Shown here one piece after another: positions 5,052 to 8,267 of a DNA stretch of 8,267 bases. The notes under the pieces are model-generated. The model worked only from the letters and a program-made list of their open reading frames with translations, did not search any database and was not told where the DNA came from. Each line of letters starts with the position of its first letter. Position 1 is the first letter of the stretch. The DNA is from Bacillota bacterium (GTDB lineage: Bacteria > Bacillota > Dethiobacteria > Dethiobacterales > Dethiobacteraceae), in NCBI GenBank assembly GCA_024650095.1, contig JANKMV010000033.1, positions 1 through 8,267 of the forward strand, given 5' to 3'. The position numbers and the translations under genes are program-made.

Positions 5052-5080
5052 TTGAGAAACATTTTATTGCAAGATATAAT
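5052..5080 (+). promoter_or_regulatory. Strong sigma-A promoter of the SEC-C gene
   Basis: TTGAGA (5052-5057), a 17-nt spacer, and a perfect TATAAT (5075-5080) give a start near 5087 and a leader of about 44 nt. It is the best promoter in the window. AAAGGAG (5116-5122) then lies 8 nt before the TTG start. Confidence 0.8.
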
Positions 5081-5130
5081 AAAATTATAGTAAGCCATGT
5101 AGAAGGTGGACGTATAAAGGAGCCAAGCCA

Positions 5131-6258
5131 TTGAACAAGAAAGAAAAACTTTCAGCCTTTGAAGGCATTAATACAGATATCTTAACAGGAAACAAAAAGA
5201 ATAAAGAAATGGTTAAGCTGTTCCAGCAGGGCATGACCTATAAAGAGATCGCTGCTCAGTATGGCTTATCTAATAGTAGAATAGGCCAGATACTTGACAA
5301 ACAAGCCCGTCGGGCCAATTATTATAAATCGTTGTCAAATGTCCAGGAGTACCAGGACTTGGTGGAAAGTTATACTGAAAAGTTGCGAAGGAATGAAGCT
5401 ATTAAAATAAGTCGTGATTTTGAAGATAAGATGAACCATGAAATGGCTTTAAATGAAGCTAAACTTCTAGTGGCGGCCAATGGAGATGTTGAGCCAGACG
5501 AGCTCAATAAGCAACTGATTATAGATTATGCAATATCTCTCACCCATCTGTATGGTTTGGTCCATAAGGATAAGGTTGCAGAGATTTATAATTTGCAGAA
5601 CAAAAATAGAATTGATGGTAATAACGTTAACAGTATTTTGGAAGAGGCACCTAAAGAACTGAGTGCCAACTTTGTAGAGATTTGCGGAGATTATTATGTG
5701 ACTGAAACTATCCTTGAGTTCCGTGACTTTGATGAGGACGTGAGGCAAAGTAAAGACAAGCCATATTACATACCGGAAAAAGAGGAGCTTCTCAAGTATA
5801 AAGATGAGCTCTACTTTGAGGTAAACAAACAGTACAAAGTTCTAAAGACATACCTGACTAAAAATCTCCTTGATGGAGATGAGCGTCTTGCAGAAAGAGT
5901 AACCGAAGATATTCAAGGAGTTTGTCAGTTTGGGTTTTCGATAAATGAGGTTTTTGATGCTTTTAACCGAAAACAGATAAGCTTTAAGAGCGAAGAACAG
6001 ATCAATGACGTGATGCAGCTTGTAATGGATCTGGCAAACAATACTAGGCTTTGGGAGAATAACGGACATACGCCTCATGAGATATTCGAGAAATATGAGA
6101 AACCCCATTTAAGACCGCTAACTAAAGAACCATTTCGCCTGAAAGAGGCTAGAGAGTCAAACGTCATTAGCTTTAAGACCGGAAAAAATGTTGGCAGAAA
6201 CGATCCATGCCCATGTGGTAGTGGGAAGAAATATAAGAAGTGTTGTTTGGGGAAGTAG
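5131..6258 (+). CDS. HTH and SEC-C zinc-motif protein
   Basis: The 375-aa protein starts at TTG with AAAGGAG 8 nt upstream. Residues about 26-60 are a helix-turn-helix of the sigma-70 region 4 type: MVKLFQQGMTYKEIAAQYGL followed by SNSRIGQILDKQARR. A long charged helical middle region follows, with WENNGHTPHEIFEKYEKPHL near residue 315. The C-terminus is a SEC-C motif, GRNDPCPCGSGKKYKKCC, with Cys360, Cys362, Cys371 and Cys372 as zinc ligands. SEC-C motifs occur at the end of SecA and in many unrelated bacterial proteins, so the motif does not imply protein export. Together the parts suggest a DNA- or RNA-associated cytoplasmic protein. No substrate can be named. It has its own promoter and no close partner gene. 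Confidence 0.85.
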   Translation: MNKKEKLSAFEGINTDILTGNKKNKEMVKLFQQGMTYKEIAAQYGLSNSRIGQILDKQARRANYYKSLSNVQEYQDLVESYTEKLRRNEAIKISRDFEDKMNHEMALNEAKLLVAANGDVEPDELNKQLIIDYAISLTHLYGLVHKDKVAEIYNLQNKNRIDGNNVNSILEEAPKELSANFVEICGDYYVTETILEFRDFDEDVRQSKDKPYYIPEKEELLKYKDELYFEVNKQYKVLKTYLTKNLLDGDERLAERVTEDIQGVCQFGFSINEVFDAFNRKQISFKSEEQINDVMQLVMDLANNTRLWENNGHTPHEIFEKYEKPHLRPLTKEPFRLKEARESNVISFKTGKNVGRNDPCPCGSGKKYKKCCLGK

Positions 6259-6513
6259 GGTCTGCAAGTTAGGCGGCCATGCAATGGGTGATTTATTGAG
6301 AAGAATATGAAGCGATTTTAATTTGTCCTAATATTTCAAGTTTACCGTCAGATCAAGCTTGGTGCATGAACGGAATTTAGTGAGGGTCATGTTAGTTTTA
6401 AGCACTGGGAGCTGCAGAAATTTTTCGCTACTTTATAGACCCTTGAAATTTTTTTCTCTGCAGAAAGAGGTCAGAGATTGCTAACAACGAATTGTTGAGC
6501 TACCCAGAGCTTG
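6259..6513. other. Non-coding spacer with short repeats
   Basis: No supported gene is seen. CTGCAGAAA occurs twice (about 6413 and 6461), each beside a GAAATTTTT-like tract, giving CTGCAGA/TCTGCAG inverted ends. GCTAACAA and TTGTTGAGC (6479-6499) form an 8-bp stem with one bulged G and a CGAA loop, without a T-run, so it is not a convincing terminator for the SEC-C gene. Confidence 0.4.
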
Positions 6514-6550
6514 AGCTTATTCCGTTCGCAGGCTGGATGCGCCCCGGGTT
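6514..6550 (+). repeat. Diverged dispersed repeat, copy B
   Basis: This is the compact partner of 2136-2188: AGCTTATTCCGTTCGCA (6514-6530) and CTGGATGCGCCCCGGGTT (6533-6550), separated by 2 nt rather than 18. It lies 131 bp upstream of the flavodoxin start and just before an inverted repeat. Confidence 0.5.
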
Positions 6551-6562
6551 TTGTGGAATGCA

Positions 6563-6617
6563 GAAGTATTAGTATCGTTGACGGGGGATTTCTCTTATTG
6601 TCTGCATCTAATACTTC
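6563..6617. repeat. 10-bp inverted repeat upstream of the flavodoxin promoter
   Basis: GAAGTATTAG (6563-6572) and CTAATACTTC (6608-6617) are perfect complements 35 nt apart. The right arm lies in the spacer between the -35 and -10 boxes of the flavodoxin promoter, so the pair could be a looping operator, or an old small mobile-element end. Confidence 0.45.
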
Positions 6618-6627
6618 ACTGTATAAT
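6598..6627 (+). promoter_or_regulatory. Sigma-A promoter of the flavodoxin gene
   Basis: TTGTCT (6598-6603), an 18-nt spacer and a perfect TATAAT (6622-6627) predict a transcription start near 6634, inside the palindrome at 6631-6647. Confidence 0.65.
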
Positions 6628-6630
6628 CAG

Positions 6631-6647
6631 TTGTAGTTATACTACAA
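6631..6647. promoter_or_regulatory. Palindromic operator overlapping the flavodoxin start site
   Basis: TTGTAGTTATACTACAA is a perfect 7-bp inverted repeat with a 3-nt centre (TAT). It begins 4 nt after the -10 box and covers the predicted +1, the classic place for a dimeric repressor (MarR-, HxlR- or TetR-like). No such repressor gene is beside it. Confidence 0.6.
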
Positions 6648-6681
6648 AGCTGCTAACACAACGATATAAGGAGGGTACATA

Positions 6682-7149
6682 ATGAACATTGGTATTATTG
6701 TCTATTCGCAAACCGGTAACACGCGCACTGTAGCGGAGGAGCTGAAAAAGAAACTGGATCATAACGGACATACGGTAAAGATCGAGCAAATTACCATCAC
6801 AGGCGATGCTAGCCCCAGAACAAAAAACGTTCAGTTTAAAAACATGCCTATCCCCGACCTTTATGATGCCCTGGTATTTGCCTCTCCGGTACAGGCTTTT
6901 TCCTTAACATCCATCATGACCAGCTATTTACAGCAGTTGTCACCTCTGCAAGACAAGAAGGTTGCCTGTTTTGTTACCAAACAACTTCCCGGTAAATGGA
7001 CCGGCGGCAATCAAGCGGTCGCCACGATGAAGAAAATTTGCCAATCCAAAGGAGCTACGGTCAGTGGTACAGGTATCGTTATTTGGTCTAAATCAGGCCG
7101 AGAGCAAAATATAAACCAATGCATAGAAGATTTAAGCAACCTCTTTTAA
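6682..7149 (+). CDS. Flavodoxin-family protein
   Basis: The 155-aa cytoplasmic protein begins with the flavodoxin FMN-phosphate loop: MNIGIIVYSQTGNTRTVAEE, with S-x-T-G-N-T at residues 9-14 after the first beta strand. Further strands follow at about residues 60-68 (YDALVFASPVQAF, an FMN-contact loop) and 91-99 (KKVACFVTKQL). The length is normal for short-chain flavodoxins. It probably binds FMN and shuttles electrons or reduces small substrates; its partner is unknown. AAGGAGG lies 7 nt before the ATG. It is transcribed alone from the promoter at 6598-6627, probably under a repressor at 6631-6647. Its codons are richer in G and C than those of the AbiE locus, which suggests a different origin. 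Confidence 0.85.
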   Translation: MNIGIIVYSQTGNTRTVAEELKKKLDHNGHTVKIEQITITGDASPRTKNVQFKNMPIPDLYDALVFASPVQAFSLTSIMTSYLQQLSPLQDKKVACFVTKQLPGKWTGGNQAVATMKKICQSKGATVSGTGIVIWSKSGREQNINQCIEDLSNLF

Positions 7150-7213
7150 GCGACTTATAGCTTATGCTTATCTCGTTGGAAGTAGGCAGAGATCACGCAA
7201 AGCTAAAAACTAG

Positions 7214-7453
7214 GGTGATAAAGTTTATCAATCGGACGGACCTGCCACGGATGAATTAGGCACCTTTATTATTAAAGCCGTATTACAAGCCAGCGAGGTA
7301 GTGTATCGTGAGTATAACTACCCTGATGGCCGGTGGTATAATTATTATGTTAACAAAGATACAGGCTCACCTGTAGTTACGGACAATGATTATTTTACCT
7401 TTATCATTTACCGCAGAATGGAAGCGGGGGAATTAGAAGAGTACTTTTGGTAG
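7214..7453 (+). pseudogene. Start-less 79-codon ORF, unrecognised protein end
   Basis: The frame opens directly after a TAG (7211-7213) and runs to a TAG (7451-7453) with ordinary protein composition. It reads GDKVYQSDGPATDELGTFII, then ASEVVYREYNYPDGRWYNYY, then a YFTFIIYRRMEAGELEEYFW end. The only in-frame ATG is near the end, the only GTG has no ribosome binding site, and nothing convincing continues it in the bases before. The length, balanced composition and many aromatic residues argue that it is the 3' end of a real gene cut by a deletion or frameshift. The family is not recognised. Confidence 0.5.
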
Positions 7454-7492
7454 AGCTAAAGTGATATCGGGGAAATATGATTTGAGGGGAGA

Positions 7493-8221
7493 ATGATTGA
7501 CGTGTCGACAGAGGATTTGGAGCGGGTTTGCCTAAACTGTAGTCAGTTTTTTGTGGCAGACGGGGGAATGGAAGAAGGAGTCTGTTTACGGGATGAAGTA
7601 TTTGCACCATATATTGACATCTTATTTGAGGATGGTAATTTCACATGCTGTTTGGCGTTGTATGGGGAAAAGAAGTTTGATGGTACAGAACAGGTATGTG
7701 CGGATTTTGATGAAATTGAATTTATCGATGATGATGAGTTGGAAACTATCAGTGAAGATGAGATTATTACCCTCTATAAAACAAGAAATATGGATTCGTT
7801 GATAAAACAGTTGTATGATTCCGATTGGGCGCAGCTGAAAAAAGTGGTTTCGTCTTTGGACACGCATATCCGGTTTGGCAACGAAAACGCGTACCGTGGT
7901 TTGCTGGATTACTACAACGGACTACCGGCTGCCGAGAGTTTAGATGATGTGCACCACAGAGTACAGATTGTGAATGTCTTGGCATCGTTTGTTACACATG
8001 ATATTGTACAAGCGCTAGTCACTGAACTGGAAAAATCACCTTCAAATAACGTGACAAGGCAGTTGTATACCACAATATTGAACGCTCTGGGACGATATCC
8101 TCACGAACTGGTGTACGAGCCGGTATGGGGTTTATTAAAAAGAAAGAAATTTGCTACAAAGATAGAAAAGCGAATCTGTGCAATTCTGGAGCCGAGACAG
8201 GCTGTTTTTAGGGGGTTCTAA
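7493..8221 (+). CDS. Cysteine-rich N-terminus with a helical (HEAT-like) C-terminal half
   Basis: The 242-aa protein has a metal-site-like N-terminus: Cys13-x2-Cys16 (CLNCSQFF), Cys31, Cys52-Cys53 and Cys69 (VCADFDEIE). This could hold zinc or an iron-sulphur cluster. An acidic linker follows (FIDDDELETISEDEI at about residues 77-91). The rest is a run of paired helices resembling a short HEAT-type solenoid, with IVNVLASFVTHDIVQALVTE and then LYTTILNALGRYPHELVYEP. Such helical arrays usually bind proteins. No named family is recognised. GAGGGGAG (7484-7491) supports the ATG at 7493, although the spacing is short; GTG at 7502 is an alternative. The 46 bases after the stop hold no supported feature. 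Confidence 0.72.
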   Translation: MIDVSTEDLERVCLNCSQFFVADGGMEEGVCLRDEVFAPYIDILFEDGNFTCCLALYGEKKFDGTEQVCADFDEIEFIDDDELETISEDEIITLYKTRNMDSLIKQLYDSDWAQLKKVVSSLDTHIRFGNENAYRGLLDYYNGLPAAESLDDVHHRVQIVNVLASFVTHDIVQALVTELEKSPSNNVTRQLYTTILNALGRYPHELVYEPVWGLLKRKKFATKIEKRICAILEPRQAVFRGF

Positions 8222-8267
8222 ATAGTTGCCTCTTTTCTCATGGTGCGGCATATTAAACCAGATAAAG

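Noticed and set aside
6259..6420. Possible short coding frames after the SEC-C gene, such as one containing ISSLPSDQAWCMNGI.
   Set aside because: They are under 25 codons, have no start with a ribosome binding site and match nothing I recognise.
8240..8267. An ATG at 8240 opens a frame that runs off the right edge.
   Set aside because: No ribosome binding site precedes it and only nine codons are visible.
1..8267. CRISPR array, tRNA, rRNA or intact insertion sequence.
   Set aside because: No regularly spaced repeats, no tRNA-like cloverleaf with a CCA end, no rRNA sequence and no transposase motif were seen on either strand.

Overview
The window looks like an accessory stretch of a low-GC Bacillota (Firmicutes) chromosome, probably a Clostridia or Negativicutes relative. 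The basis is strong AGGAGG-type ribosome binding sites, frequent TTG/GTG starts, A+T-rich spacers, and protein types typical of that phylum (AbiEi-type antitoxin, DUF2971-like, SEC-C protein, clostridial-type small zinc-ribbon protein). No rRNA, tRNA, CRISPR array or intact transposase was seen. Many small hypothetical genes, wide spacers and at least five gene fragments give it the look of a recombination-prone, decaying island.

Layout. 1-905, minus strand: a DUF2971-like gene cut by the window edge, then a helix-turn-helix regulator; between them lies one copy of a 51-bp palindromic repeat. 1003-2116, plus strand: a 43-aa hydrophobic peptide gene, a start-less winged-helix-like fragment, and two small unrecognised genes. 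2220-3256: a 208-aa unknown protein, a 79-aa four-cysteine zinc-ribbon protein, and the second copy of the palindromic repeat, followed by a rho-independent terminator. 3367-4719: an AbiE type IV toxin-antitoxin locus with clustered operator-like repeats, an intact abiEi antitoxin, and an abiEii toxin broken by a one-base deletion and a large out-of-frame internal deletion. 4720-5050: a graveyard with a ComM-like ATPase scrap and a duplicated, stop-less tail of the zinc-ribbon gene. 5052-6258: a clear sigma-A promoter driving a 375-aa protein with an N-terminal helix-turn-helix and a C-terminal SEC-C zinc motif. 6259-6681: a long spacer with a diverged dispersed repeat, an inverted repeat, and a promoter overlapped by a 17-bp palindromic operator in front of a small flavodoxin gene (6682-7149). 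7214-7453: a start-less ORF fragment. 7493-8221: a 242-aa protein with a cysteine-rich N-terminus and a helical C-terminus.

How it works together. The only recognisable multigene system is AbiE, and its toxin is dead as read here, leaving an orphan antitoxin/repressor. The flavodoxin is probably a singly transcribed gene under a dimeric repressor not encoded here. The other genes look like independent accessory cargo. I found no convincing complete new multigene system; the most interesting unexplained signals are the palindromic repeat pair, the AbiE operator cluster and the flavodoxin operator.
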